DNA of 52,933 bases from Ruminococcus_G sp963594675. Lineage in GTDB: Bacteria > Bacillota > Clostridia > Lachnospirales > Lachnospiraceae. The stretch spans positions 1 to 52,933 of the forward strand of contig CAVBGA010000041.1 of the NCBI GenBank assembly GCA_963594675.1. The letters run 5' to 3'. The notes under the pieces were generated by a model. It did not search any database, had not been told where the DNA came from, and worked only from the letters and a program-made list of their open reading frames with translations. Below, piece by piece: positions 40,408 to 48,919 of the stretch. Made by a program: the position numbers and the translations under genes. Within the stretch, counting starts at the first letter, position 1. Every line of letters starts with the position of its first letter.

Positions 40408-41505
40408 TCAAGCTCCCAGGGAAGTGCAGGGATCCTTCGATGAAAAGTAATCCGGTAAAAGCTTGCTTAGAAGTTTGGAAACTGTAGTCATTTCGTTTAT
40501 TTGGTCAAGCTCCGAACCGCAGAAGAAAAGCCCTTCTTCCCAGTTGCCTTTTACTGCTTCAATCAAGGCTTGGGTAATGCAGTAAGGAACCTGACCGGGG
40601 TTGCAGCCTTTAATGCAGTGGGAACAATGTCTGGGGGGAATACGACCTTCTCTGGCAAGGCGGTGAATCAGGGGGGAATGGATCGCTCTGCCTGGCATAC
40701 CTACCGGACTATGAATAATTTCTGCATCTTTGGAGGATGCCTGAATCAGGATATCCTTATAAGCTTGGGAAGCATCACATTCTTCTGTAGCAATAAAGGG
40801 CGTGCCAATCTGTACACCGGAAGCGCCTAGTTGCAGAGCGTGGTAAATTTCTTCTTTGCTGCGGATGCCGCCTGCGATAAAGAGGGGAATATCTTTCCCT
40901 TTGGCCTGGATGAAGGGCTGCACTTCTTCTGCTACTTCCCTTAGAAGATCATAAATATTCTTGCATTTTCTTTCTAAAAGCTCTTCTTCTTTAAAGCCTA
41001 GATGGCCACCGGCTTTTGGCCCCTCAATTACCAGAAAATCTGGATAACGTTGGTATTTTTTCTTCCATCTATTTAAAATCAGACGAGCTGCGCGGCCACT
41101 GGAGACAATGGGGGCAATGAGGGCCCGGCCTTCTTCCACCAGCTCTGGAAGCTGCAGAGGAAGACCGGCTCCTGAAATGACAGCATCAACACCTGCCTGC
41201 ACGGCAGTGCGAACGGCATCTTCATATTGCTGCGTGGCAACCATGGCATTGATGGCAATCAGACCATTTCCTCGGGAGATTCGCTTGGCAGTGGCTATTT
41301 CCCTGCGAAGAGCTCGAAGATTTGCTTTTTCCGGATGCTGATGGAAATCAGACTCTCGATAACCGCAATCTGCTGTGCTTATGGTACCTAGTCCACCACA
41401 GGCGGCTACAGATCCGGCAAGCTGCTCCAAAGATACGCCGACGCCCATGCCTCCTTGTATGATGGGGATAGTTTGATGACGGATTCCAATCTGTAATAAT
41501 GACAT
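40408..41505 (-). CDS. Nitronate monooxygenase / FabK-like flavoprotein
   Basis: 365-residue FMN-dependent TIM barrel. Blocks: PIIQGGMGVGVSLEQLA, SVAACGGLGTIS, EGPKAGGHLG with the catalytic-type histidine, FIAGGIRS and GASGVQIGTPFIATEEC. The C-terminal part has a cysteine set CSHCIKGCNPGQVPYC that could hold an iron-sulfur cluster and is not part of classic nitronate monooxygenases. Members oxidise nitronates or reduce enoyl thioesters; in an anaerobe the reaction is uncertain. ATG 41505 is preceded by AGGAG at 9 nt. Confidence 0.85.
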   Translation of the reverse strand: MSLLQIGIRHQTIPIIQGGMGVGVSLEQLAGSVAACGGLGTISTADCGYRESDFHQHPEKANLRALRREIATAKRISRGNGLIAINAMVATQQYEDAVRTAVQAGVDAVISGAGLPLQLPELVEEGRALIAPIVSSGRAARLILNRWKKKYQRYPDFLVIEGPKAGGHLGFKEEELLERKCKNIYDLLREVAEEVQPFIQAKGKDIPLFIAGGIRSKEEIYHALQLGASGVQIGTPFIATEECDASQAYKDILIQASSKDAEIIHSPVGMPGRAIHSPLIHRLAREGRIPPRHCSHCIKGCNPGQVPYCITQALIEAVKGNWEEGLFFCGSELDQINEMTTVSKLLSKLLPDYFSSKDPCTSLGA

Positions 41506-41752
41506 ACTCGTATTCTCCTATAACACTCTTGTAAATGGCATTTGATAACACATAATAAGTTTCTGAAAAACTGATTAGAGAATAACACGATTTTAATAAC
41601 TGGTCAATAGGTTTATGAAAAACTTATTTCCTTTCTTTGAATTTTGCTGAGAAACTGCTAAAATGGAGAGAAATAAAGAAATGATATAAAGGATAAATCG
41701 ATTGCTGTTTACAGATAGTTACTGTGCATAGTAGTCTGATTCGGAGGTGATT

Positions 41753-42421
41753 ATGCTTCGCGATGTAGATATTAATGAAATTTCTGATGGAAAATTTTAT
41801 AACCTAAATGATATGGTGAAGGTGGGCTGTGATGATTGCCGTGGCTGTTCATCCTGCTGTCGAGATATGGAATCTATTATTTTGGATCCGTATGATGTGT
41901 ATCGAATGACGGGAGGCTTAGGACGTAGCTTTGAAGATCTCCTAGGGGATGCCATTGAGTTGAAGGTGGTAGATGGTGTAGTTTTGCCACAATTAAAAAT
42001 GGATGAAAAAAGTGAAAGCTGTGGTTTCTTAAATGAAGAAGGAAGGTGCAGTATTCACCCTTACCGTCCCGGCATTTGCCGTCTTTTCCCCATGGGCAGA
42101 TACTACGAGGAGGAAAGCTTTCGTTATTTCCTTCAGGTGAATGAATGTGCGAAAAAAGATCGCTATAAGGTGCGCATGAAGCAATGGTTGGATACTCCGG
42201 ACCCCCAGCGTTATGAGAAGTATATTTCCGACTGGCATTATTTCATTCGGAAATTGGGAGAGTCTATGCCTTTGGTAACAGACCGGACGAAATCGGAACT
42301 TACTACATACTTGCTCCGCTTATTTTTTATGAGTCCCTATCATCAGTCAGAGGATTTCTATGGTCAGTATGAGGAGAGAATGAGAACAATTCGAAAGGTT
42401 TTGGCTCCCTTGGGCTTCTGA
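41753..42421 (+). CDS. YkgJ-family cysteine-cluster protein
   Basis: 222 residues. Cysteine pattern typical of YkgJ/UPF0153: CDDCRGCSSCCRD near the N-terminus, then SCGFLNEEGRCSIHPYRPGICRLFP and NECAKK. These are thought to bind zinc or an iron-sulfur cluster. The function is not established. A GTG two codons upstream lies inside the ribosome site GGAGGTG, so ATG 41753 is chosen. The thioesterase gene follows after about 70 bp and may be co-transcribed. Confidence 0.85.
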   Translation: MLRDVDINEISDGKFYNLNDMVKVGCDDCRGCSSCCRDMESIILDPYDVYRMTGGLGRSFEDLLGDAIELKVVDGVVLPQLKMDEKSESCGFLNEEGRCSIHPYRPGICRLFPMGRYYEEESFRYFLQVNECAKKDRYKVRMKQWLDTPDPQRYEKYISDWHYFIRKLGESMPLVTDRTKSELTTYLLRLFFMSPYHQSEDFYGQYEERMRTIRKVLAPLGF

Positions 42422-42489
42422 TCGCTGATGCAGACTCGAATCCGGCGTGCAAGATGGAAAATCATCAAAGATTAGTTAGGAGGAAGAAA

Positions 42490-42969
42490 ATGGAAGAACA
42501 AATAGATGAAGAAATAGATTTTACAAAACTTTGCAGGGATCGTTATGTCCGTAAGGTGAATTATTATGAAACGGATCGAATGCAGATTACTCATCACTCT
42601 AACTATATTCGCTTTATGGAAGAAGCCAGAGTCTATTTCTTGGAAAAATTGGGATGGGGCTATGATCGCTTTGAGAAAGAAGGCGTTGTTTCTCCGGTAA
42701 TCCATGTGGAATTTAATTATAGGAAGTCGACAACCTACCCTGATGAACTGGAGATTCAGGTAAGAGTAGTAGAGGCAGGGGGTGTGCGGCTAAGCCTCGC
42801 TTACAAAATGTTCTGTCGAGGTGAATTGGTAGGAGATGGAAAAACGGCGCATTGTTTTTTGAATTCTGACGGAAGACCCATTAGCTATAAGAAGAAATAT
42901 CCTGAATTTTATGATTTAATAAAGCAATGGATGAAAGCGGACAAGAAGTATGAACTTATGGGTAGGTAG
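42490..42969 (+). CDS. Acyl-CoA thioesterase, YbgC-like hotdog fold
   Basis: 159 residues. Hotdog 4HBT signature: VNYYETDRMQITHHSNYIRFMEEAR with the catalytic Asp, then EFNYRKSTTYPDELEIQVRV and AYKMFCRGELVGDGKTAHCFL. It hydrolyses acyl-CoA thioesters; chain specificity is not readable. An ATG 12 codons upstream lacks a site; ATG 42490 follows AGGAGGAA by about 6 nt. Confidence 0.9.
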   Translation: MEEQIDEEIDFTKLCRDRYVRKVNYYETDRMQITHHSNYIRFMEEARVYFLEKLGWGYDRFEKEGVVSPVIHVEFNYRKSTTYPDELEIQVRVVEAGGVRLSLAYKMFCRGELVGDGKTAHCFLNSDGRPISYKKKYPEFYDLIKQWMKADKKYELMGR

Positions 42970-42998
42970 ATCGTAGTAGATAATATAATTTTTCACGA

Positions 42999-43027
42999 TT
43001 GACCTTAATTACTATATGTGTTATAAC
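42999..43027 (+). promoter_or_regulatory. Promoter of the DnaJ-like gene
   Basis: TTGACC (42999-43004), 17-bp spacer, TATAAC (43022-43027). I see no CIRCE-type inverted repeat near it. Confidence 0.65.
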
Positions 43028-43094
43028 ATAAATAGAACAGCTGAAAGATTTGAGGAATTTTCAACTCAGAGCTGTAGTTTGTGAGGTGATTGTT

Positions 43095-44117
43095 GTGAAA
43101 AAAAGAGATTATTATGAGGTTCTTGGCCTTGATCGAAGTGCCGATGAGAATCAAATAAAAAAAGCATATAGAAAACTAGCCAAAAAATATCATCCGGATG
43201 CGAATCCTGATCATAAGGAAGAAGCAGAGCGTAAGTTTAAAGAAGCGACGGAAGCTTATGCAGTGTTAGGGGATAAGAATAAAAGAAAACAGTATGATCA
43301 ATTTGGCTTTGCAGCCTTTGATGAAAGTGCTGGTGGTCAAAATCCTTATGGAAGTCAGGATGCTGCGGAATTTTTCAAAAATTTCCACTTTGGTGGGAAT
43401 AGTGGCAATGGCTCCTATGAATACCATTTTGATAGCAGCAATATGGGAGATCTGGGGGATATCTTAAAGGATCTTTTTGGATCAGGTTTCTCCGGAGGCT
43501 TTTCCGGAAATTCTTCTTTTGGAGGATCGGGATCCTATGGAGGAACTTCTGGTTTTCACCAGTCCACGGGACAGGGAAGAGGCTATGGAAGCCAGGGGCA
43601 GGATGTGCATACGGAACTGCAGGTATCTTTTGATGATGCCGCTTTTGGTGCCGATAAAGTGATACGTCTCCAGAGTGCAGGAGGCATGCAGTCCTTGCAG
43701 GTACATATACCCGCAGGAATTGAAGATGGAAAAAGTATTCGTCTAAAAGGAAAGGGACAAGCGGCTTTTGGCGGTGGTCCCTCCGGTGATCTTTATATTA
43801 AAGTTCATGTAGGACAACGTCCAGGCTTTGAACGTAGGGGAATGGACATTTATACCACGGCTTTTGTTCCCTATACCACAGCGGTTTTTGGCGGAGATTG
43901 TGTAGTAAATACTTTATCAGGAAAAGTTAGTATAAAAATTCCGGCGGGAACCCAGTCGGGAAGTAAAATGCGACTTTCAGGAAAAGGTATTGTATCCATG
44001 AAAAATTCCCAAAAATATGGAGATCTCTACGTAACAATTCAGATTCGGGTTCCCAAGGGATTGAGTCCTAAAGCCCAGGAGAAACTATGGGAATATAAGC
44101 AGTTATCTCAGGAATAA
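43095..44117 (+). CDS. DnaJ-class co-chaperone without zinc finger (CbpA-like)
   Basis: 340 residues. J domain (2-68) with the essential HPD (KKYHPDANPD), a Gly/Phe/Ser-rich linker (about 85-175), then two DnaJ C-terminal beta domains (LQVSFDDAAFGADKVIRL, VHIPAGIEDGKSIRLKGKG, IKIPAGTQSGSKMRLSGKG). The cysteine-rich zinc domain of true DnaJ is missing, as in CbpA. It stimulates a DnaK ATPase. GTG start at 43095, 6 nt after GAGGTG. No grpE/dnaK nearby; its own promoter and terminator make it a separate unit. Confidence 0.93.
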   Translation: MKKRDYYEVLGLDRSADENQIKKAYRKLAKKYHPDANPDHKEEAERKFKEATEAYAVLGDKNKRKQYDQFGFAAFDESAGGQNPYGSQDAAEFFKNFHFGGNSGNGSYEYHFDSSNMGDLGDILKDLFGSGFSGGFSGNSSFGGSGSYGGTSGFHQSTGQGRGYGSQGQDVHTELQVSFDDAAFGADKVIRLQSAGGMQSLQVHIPAGIEDGKSIRLKGKGQAAFGGGPSGDLYIKVHVGQRPGFERRGMDIYTTAFVPYTTAVFGGDCVVNTLSGKVSIKIPAGTQSGSKMRLSGKGIVSMKNSQKYGDLYVTIQIRVPKGLSPKAQEKLWEYKQLSQE

Positions 44118-44129
44118 GTTGAAAAATAT

Positions 44130-44170
44130 AGGAGTTGCCTCAAAAATAAAGTGCGGCAACTCCTATTTTC
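44130..44170 (+). terminator. Terminator of the DnaJ-like gene
   Basis: A perfect 10-bp stem (44130-44139 with 44155-44164), 15-nt loop, then ATTTTC. Confidence 0.75.
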
Positions 44171-44265
44171 TGATATAGCCTTGCAAGGTGAAAATATGTT
44201 ACAATGTCTCTGGATTTTGATTTATGAGAGCTTAGCTATCTCATACATATAGAGAGGAAAGAGAT

Positions 44266-45555
44266 ATGAGTAATCTAGGAGATGAGCTGAAAGAGGAATT
44301 CTCCTTGCCGGAGGGGTATTTTACGAACCGTTTCGGAAAGCTTTTGATATTGATTAAGTGGATCATTGTAGGTGTTGTCGTAGGCTTGGTGGTAGGTGGA
44401 ATTGGCACCGCTTTTTATTTTGGCATCCAATATGTTACACAATTGCGGACTGAACATGATTGGTTGATTCTTACACTTCCTTTTGTGGGTTTGTTGATTG
44501 TATTCTTGTATCGACTGGCACATGAATATAATGATCAGGGAACCAATATGGTAATTGATGCCATTGCTCGAGATGAACATTTGCCCTTGAGAAAGGCGCC
44601 CTTGATTTTTATTTCCACTATCTTGACCCACCTGGCAGGGGGCTCTTCCGGTCGTGAAAGTGCAGCACTCCAATTAGGAGGAAGTATTGGTTTTAATCTG
44701 GGACGTCTCTTTAAATTTGATAAGAATAATCTGAAGATTATCACCATGTGTGGAATGAGTGCTGCTTTCTCTTCACTTTTCGGAACACCTATGGCAGCTG
44801 CTTTTCTTGCTATGGAAATTGAGAGTGTGGGGGTCATGTATTATGCAGCCATGGTGCCATGTGTCCTTTCTGCATTGACAGCTGATACGTTAGCTTCCTA
44901 TTTGGGAACGGAGGCAGAGGCTTTTAAGGTGCAGGTAATTCCCAGTTTTAACTTGGAACATGTAACGTATGCCGCGATATTGGCTGTTTTATGTGCTTTG
45001 GTCAGCGTGCTTTTTTGCGTTTGCATGCATAAATGCAGCTATCTATATAAAAAATTTTTGAAGAATCCCTACCTTAGAATCTTTGTGGGAGGCTGTATTG
45101 TAGCAGCTCTGACTTATATTTCCGGCACAAGAATTTATAATGGTGCGGGAATGACAGTCATTGAAGAGGCGACCAAGGGAAATGTTCCTTATTTAGCCTT
45201 CCTTCTAAAGATAATTTTTACGGCATTGACATTAGGAGCCGGTTATAAGGGCGGAGAAATTGTGCCTGCTCTGTTTATCGGAGCAAGTTTTGGCAGCACA
45301 TTTTCTCAGATTGTTGGATTTAATCCTATGCTTTGCGCGGCAGTAGGTATGGGTGCTCTGTTTTGTGGTGTCACGAACAGTCCCATTTCTTCCTTACTCT
45401 TGTGCTTTGAATTATTTGGCTATAATGGAATGCCCTATTATCTGATTGCGATTGCTTTGAGTTACACCTTTTCTGGCTATTATAGTGTATATAGCAGCCA
45501 AACGATTGTGTACTCAAAATATGAAAATAAATATGTTAACCATAAGACTCGCTAG
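44266..45555 (+). CDS. ClC-family chloride channel/antiporter
   Basis: 429 residues with about ten to twelve membrane segments. Selectivity-filter pieces: GGSSGRESAALQLGGSIG (the GREGP region, gating Glu kept but Gly-Pro replaced by Ser-Ala), GGEIVPALFIGASFGSTF and CGVTNSPISSLLLCFELFG. No CBS domains, as in short bacterial ClC proteins. It could be a Cl-/H+ antiporter or move another halide such as fluoride. ATG after GAGGAAAGAG. Single gene. Confidence 0.9.
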   Translation: MSNLGDELKEEFSLPEGYFTNRFGKLLILIKWIIVGVVVGLVVGGIGTAFYFGIQYVTQLRTEHDWLILTLPFVGLLIVFLYRLAHEYNDQGTNMVIDAIARDEHLPLRKAPLIFISTILTHLAGGSSGRESAALQLGGSIGFNLGRLFKFDKNNLKIITMCGMSAAFSSLFGTPMAAAFLAMEIESVGVMYYAAMVPCVLSALTADTLASYLGTEAEAFKVQVIPSFNLEHVTYAAILAVLCALVSVLFCVCMHKCSYLYKKFLKNPYLRIFVGGCIVAALTYISGTRIYNGAGMTVIEEATKGNVPYLAFLLKIIFTALTLGAGYKGGEIVPALFIGASFGSTFSQIVGFNPMLCAAVGMGALFCGVTNSPISSLLLCFELFGYNGMPYYLIAIALSYTFSGYYSVYSSQTIVYSKYENKYVNHKTR

Positions 45556-45882
45556 CTAGGTGAATATGGAGGATAAAAGGAATTCCCATTTCGTTGCTAG
45601 AGACAAGACAATAAGAATAGACTTGAGAGGTATCGTATGAAATAAAATACGATGCCTTTTTTCTTTTTCAAAATGTGTTATGTGATAAAAATATAGCAAG
45701 TAATTTTTGTATAGAAGCTGCAAACTCTGTGAAGTGCAATCAGTCAACACAAGAGATATAATGCAATTACAAAGTAAGAACACAGAAAATATTCGAAAAA
45801 ACCCGGGAATAACAGAATATTTGCGAAATGTTTAAAAGAAAAATAAAAGTCAAAAAAGTAAAGTTATTAGGAGGTAGTTATC
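45556..45882. other. Intergenic region before the second sugar module
   Basis: 327 bp without a gene. It holds the ClC terminator (45628-45663), then an A+T-rich stretch with a short inverted repeat (ATATTC at 45789 and GAATAT near 45815) that could be the AraC-type control site, and the ribosome site AGGAGGT before 45883. No clean promoter could be fixed. Confidence 0.5.
45628..45663 (+). terminator. Terminator of the ClC gene
   Basis: An 11-bp stem with one G-T pair (45628-45638 with 45647-45657), 8-nt loop and T6. Confidence 0.88.
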
Positions 45883-47013
45883 ATGGCACAGGAAATTCGT
45901 ATTGGTCTTGTAGGTTCAGGTTGGATGGGTAAAGCACATTCTTCTGCTCTTGCTGATGCAGAGATGCTTTTTGGACCTGAGTATGGTGTAGCATCATTTG
46001 AGATTGTTGCAGATTCTAACGAGGCAGCAGCAAAAGCAGCTCAGGAGAAAATCGGTTTCCGTCGTATCACTACAGATTGGCATGATGTTGTAACAGATCC
46101 TAACGTAGATCTGGTTGATATTGCAACACCGAATGCATTCCATTATGCAGTAGCGAAAGCTGCTCTGGAAAATGGGAAAAACGTATATTGTGAGAAGCCT
46201 CTTTCCATTTCCGCTGAGGAATCTAAAGAGCTGGCAGAACTGGCAGCTAAAAAAGGCGTAATCAACTATGTTGGCTTTAATAATACAATGAACCCCGCAA
46301 ATGCTTATGTTCGTGAGCTGGTTCAGTCTGGAGAGCTTGGTGAGATCATGCGTTTTGAAGGAACCTATGATCAGGATCAGCTCTTGGATGAGTCTCTTCC
46401 TATCACATGGAGACACATTAACAAACTTGCAGGTTGCGGTGCTCTTGGCGATCTTGGATCCCACTTGCTTTCCATCTCTCAGTTCATCATGGGAGATATC
46501 ACATCCGTAAATGCAATGGCAAAAACCGTATTCCCCAAGAGACCTAAGAGTGCCGGATCTAATGAAATGGCAGATGTTGAGAATGAAGATATTATGCATT
46601 TTATGGCTCAGTATGCAAATGGTGCTATGGGAACCATTGCTTGCTCTCGTGTAGCAACTGGACGTAAGAATTATCTTTGCTATGAAATCCAGGGAACTAA
46701 GGGAAGCGTTCGCTACGATCTGGAGAGAATGGGTGAAGTGCAGGTATACTTCCACAATGATAATGAAAGAGATCGTGGATTCCGCACCGTTCTTTTGAAT
46801 CCATTGCATAAAGGCTACTCAGCATTCCAGCCAGCAGGTGGTATTTCTATCGCTTATAACGATATGAAAATTCTTGAAGTGCATGAGCTTTTCTCTGCAA
46901 TTACAAAGAAGACACCTTATGCTTGTAACTTTGAGTTTGGTTATAAGATTGACCGTACGGTTGCTGCAGTTATCGAGTCTTCCAAGACACGTAGTTGGGT
47001 TGATGTAAAATAA
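45883..47013 (+). CDS. Gfo/Idh/MocA-family NAD(P)-dependent dehydrogenase, second module
   Basis: 376 residues. Rossmann motif GLVGSGWMGKAHSSAL, family lysine in VYCEKPLSI, and the canonical substrate-domain motif GALGDLGSHLLSISQF with the catalytic-type Asp and His. Longer than the Gfo/Idh/MocA protein at 12750 and only distantly similar. In gut Lachnospiraceae such proteins oxidise C3 of glucosides before cleavage, or inositols; both are possible here. ATG follows AGGAGGT. It is followed 32 bp later by an IolE-like TIM barrel, so the two probably act in sequence. Confidence 0.92.
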   Translation: MAQEIRIGLVGSGWMGKAHSSALADAEMLFGPEYGVASFEIVADSNEAAAKAAQEKIGFRRITTDWHDVVTDPNVDLVDIATPNAFHYAVAKAALENGKNVYCEKPLSISAEESKELAELAAKKGVINYVGFNNTMNPANAYVRELVQSGELGEIMRFEGTYDQDQLLDESLPITWRHINKLAGCGALGDLGSHLLSISQFIMGDITSVNAMAKTVFPKRPKSAGSNEMADVENEDIMHFMAQYANGAMGTIACSRVATGRKNYLCYEIQGTKGSVRYDLERMGEVQVYFHNDNERDRGFRTVLLNPLHKGYSAFQPAGGISIAYNDMKILEVHELFSAITKKTPYACNFEFGYKIDRTVAAVIESSKTRSWVDVK

Positions 47014-47045
47014 TTAATACATATAATGAAAAGGAGAGAGAAGAA

Positions 47046-47927
47046 ATGGCGATTAAAGTAGGTATTGCACCGGATTCATGGGGGGTATGGTTCCCGGAGC
47101 ATGAGAAACAGACTCCTTGGACTCGTTGTATGGACGAAATGAAAGAAGCAGGATATGCAGGACTGGAACTTGGTCCTTGGGGTTATTTCCCAAATAAGAA
47201 TCCTGATTTGAAAAATGCTTTGGAAGAGCGCTCTTTGGCTTTGGTGGCAGGAACTGTTGGAGGAGATTTCCTTGATGATGCATCTATTGACGCTATGTGT
47301 GAGACAATTGATGACATTGCAGTTCTTTTAAAAGATTTTGATGAGGCAAAATATATTGTATTGCTGCCAGCTATGTATACGGATCTTGAGACAGGTGAGC
47401 AGGTTATGGATCCAAATCTGACAGATGAGCAGTGGAAGAAATACTGTGCAAATGTTCAGAGAGCAGCAGATTGTGTAGCTTCTCATGGTTTGATTGGTGC
47501 ATTCCATCCCCATGTAGATTGCCATGTACAGACTGAGGAGCAGATTGAGCGCTTGCTGAATGATACAAATGTTGTTCTTTGCTTCGATACTGGTCATCAC
47601 GTATATGGTGGTGGAGAGCCGATTTCATTCTATAGAAAACATGCAGATAGAATTCCCTATATTCATATCAAGGATTGCGATCTTGCAGTAAAGGCAAAGA
47701 TGGATGCAGAACACTGGTCTTTTGCAAAAGCAGTTACAGAGGATATTATGGTAGAGCCAGGCAAAGGAAGTATTGACTTTGCAGAGTTGTATCGTGCACT
47801 CCAGGAAAAGAACTATGATGGATGGGTTGTCGTAGAGCAGGATCTTTTCCCTGTAAAATCATTTGATGTGCCCCTTCCTATTGCCAAAAGAGGCCGTGAG
47901 AATTTAAGAAAAGCGGGATTTTGCTAA
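47046..47927 (+). CDS. IolE-like sugar isomerase/dehydratase TIM barrel
   Basis: 293 residues, close to IolE length. The start VGIAPDSWGVWFPEHEKQTPW and GYAGLELGPWGYFP are typical of inosose-dehydratase-like proteins. Metal ligands are suggested by AFHPHVDCHVQTEEQIERLL, CFDTGHHVYGGG, IPYIHIKDCD and VVVEQDLFP. The partner upstream is a Gfo/Idh/MocA dehydrogenase, which parallels IolG-IolE, but no other inositol gene (iolB, C, D, J) is present. It could therefore act on another keto sugar. Ribosome site AAAGGAGAG. A hairpin follows the stop. Confidence 0.88.
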   Translation: MAIKVGIAPDSWGVWFPEHEKQTPWTRCMDEMKEAGYAGLELGPWGYFPNKNPDLKNALEERSLALVAGTVGGDFLDDASIDAMCETIDDIAVLLKDFDEAKYIVLLPAMYTDLETGEQVMDPNLTDEQWKKYCANVQRAADCVASHGLIGAFHPHVDCHVQTEEQIERLLNDTNVVLCFDTGHHVYGGGEPISFYRKHADRIPYIHIKDCDLAVKAKMDAEHWSFAKAVTEDIMVEPGKGSIDFAELYRALQEKNYDGWVVVEQDLFPVKSFDVPLPIAKRGRENLRKAGFC

Positions 47928-47966
47928 TTTAAATGTTTGCTAATTGAAATATAAGAAAATATAAGA

Positions 47967-48012
47967 ATCCCCCAGATTGGATTGATAAGTCATCGAATCC
48001 GACCTGGGGGAT
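47967..48012. terminator. Hairpin between the TIM-barrel gene and the convergent araC
   Basis: A perfect 9-bp outer stem (47967-47975 with 48004-48012). The T tract is poor on both strands, so termination is likely but not certain. Confidence 0.6.
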
Positions 48013-48051
48013 ATTTGACGTATAAGAAAATCGCATTTGCGTGATAAAATC

Positions 48052-48882
48052 TTAAAACTGGATATTTCGAAATTCTTTGGGACTGATATCATTTGCCTTG
48101 CGAAAAGCCCTGGCAAAATGAGAGGCACTGTTAAAGCCGCATTTGTAGGCAATTTCCTCCACAGAATCCTGAGTAGATAGTAATAATTGTTTCGCTTGAC
48201 GAAGTCGGAAGAAAAGCAGGTATTCGTGAGGCGATTTATTCATATAACGATTAAAACTTCTTATAAAGTGGGATACGCTCATATGACACATAGCAGCCAG
48301 GTCTTCCAAGGGCAGATTCTCCATATAATGGTCTCGAATACACTTTAGGGCAGGGCTTAGCTGGAAATTTTCCGTTCTTTGACGGCTAGGAGAGGCCAGT
48401 CGGCCTAAGAGCTGAGTGACATGCAGAGAGACCAGATGTTCGTCATTGGGAATATTTAAAGAGTAAGTGAAAATTCGCTCAAAACTTCTCTCCAGGCTTT
48501 TTGCAATTTCACCAGAATAAATAGCTCCCTGACTTCCGAGAAGAAGTTCTGTGTAGGCGATACTGCTGCAACCATTGTAGTGGAACCAAAGAAATTCACT
48601 TTCTTCTGTGCAGTAATAGTAATGAGGCTTGCGACAATCAATGATGGCAATCTGATCAGGCCCAAGTTGGTATTCCCGGTTGCCGGTGGAAAGCTTCATT
48701 GCTCCATTTCTAAGATAAATCATAAGAAAGAGATCTAGGGACTCCCTTTTAATGGAATAACTTTCATTGCAATAGAAATGACCGAATTGCGGGACATAAT
48801 AAAGGGACTGCCTGGCAAATTCGGAGGGTATCGAAAATTCCATAAAAGAAGGTTCAAAAACACCAGAATCTGAAATGTCCAT
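48052..48882 (-). CDS. AraC-family regulator of the second sugar module
   Basis: 276 residues. N-terminal cupin-like domain (GPDQIAIIDCRKPHYYYC) and C-terminal double helix-turn-helix (LEDLAAMCHMSVSHFIRSFN, VEEIAYKCGFNSASHFARAF, ISPKEFRNIQF). Its cupin part is similar to the AraC at 9944-10819, and both stand next to a Gfo/Idh/MocA plus TIM-barrel set, which supports a shared type of inducer. It is convergent with the module it probably controls. ATG 48882 is preceded by AAAGGCGG. Confidence 0.9.
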   Translation of the reverse strand: MDISDSGVFEPSFMEFSIPSEFARQSLYYVPQFGHFYCNESYSIKRESLDLFLMIYLRNGAMKLSTGNREYQLGPDQIAIIDCRKPHYYYCTEESEFLWFHYNGCSSIAYTELLLGSQGAIYSGEIAKSLERSFERIFTYSLNIPNDEHLVSLHVTQLLGRLASPSRQRTENFQLSPALKCIRDHYMENLPLEDLAAMCHMSVSHFIRSFNRYMNKSPHEYLLFFRLRQAKQLLLSTQDSVEEIAYKCGFNSASHFARAFRKANDISPKEFRNIQF

Positions 48883-48919
48883 GGCAGCCGCCTTTCTTGG
48901 GAGTAAATCCCGATATAAA

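Noticed and set aside
45994..46809. 271-codon minus-strand open frame opposite the second Gfo/Idh/MocA gene
   Set aside because: It is a shadow of a well-supported gene with no ribosome site and no recognisable protein character.
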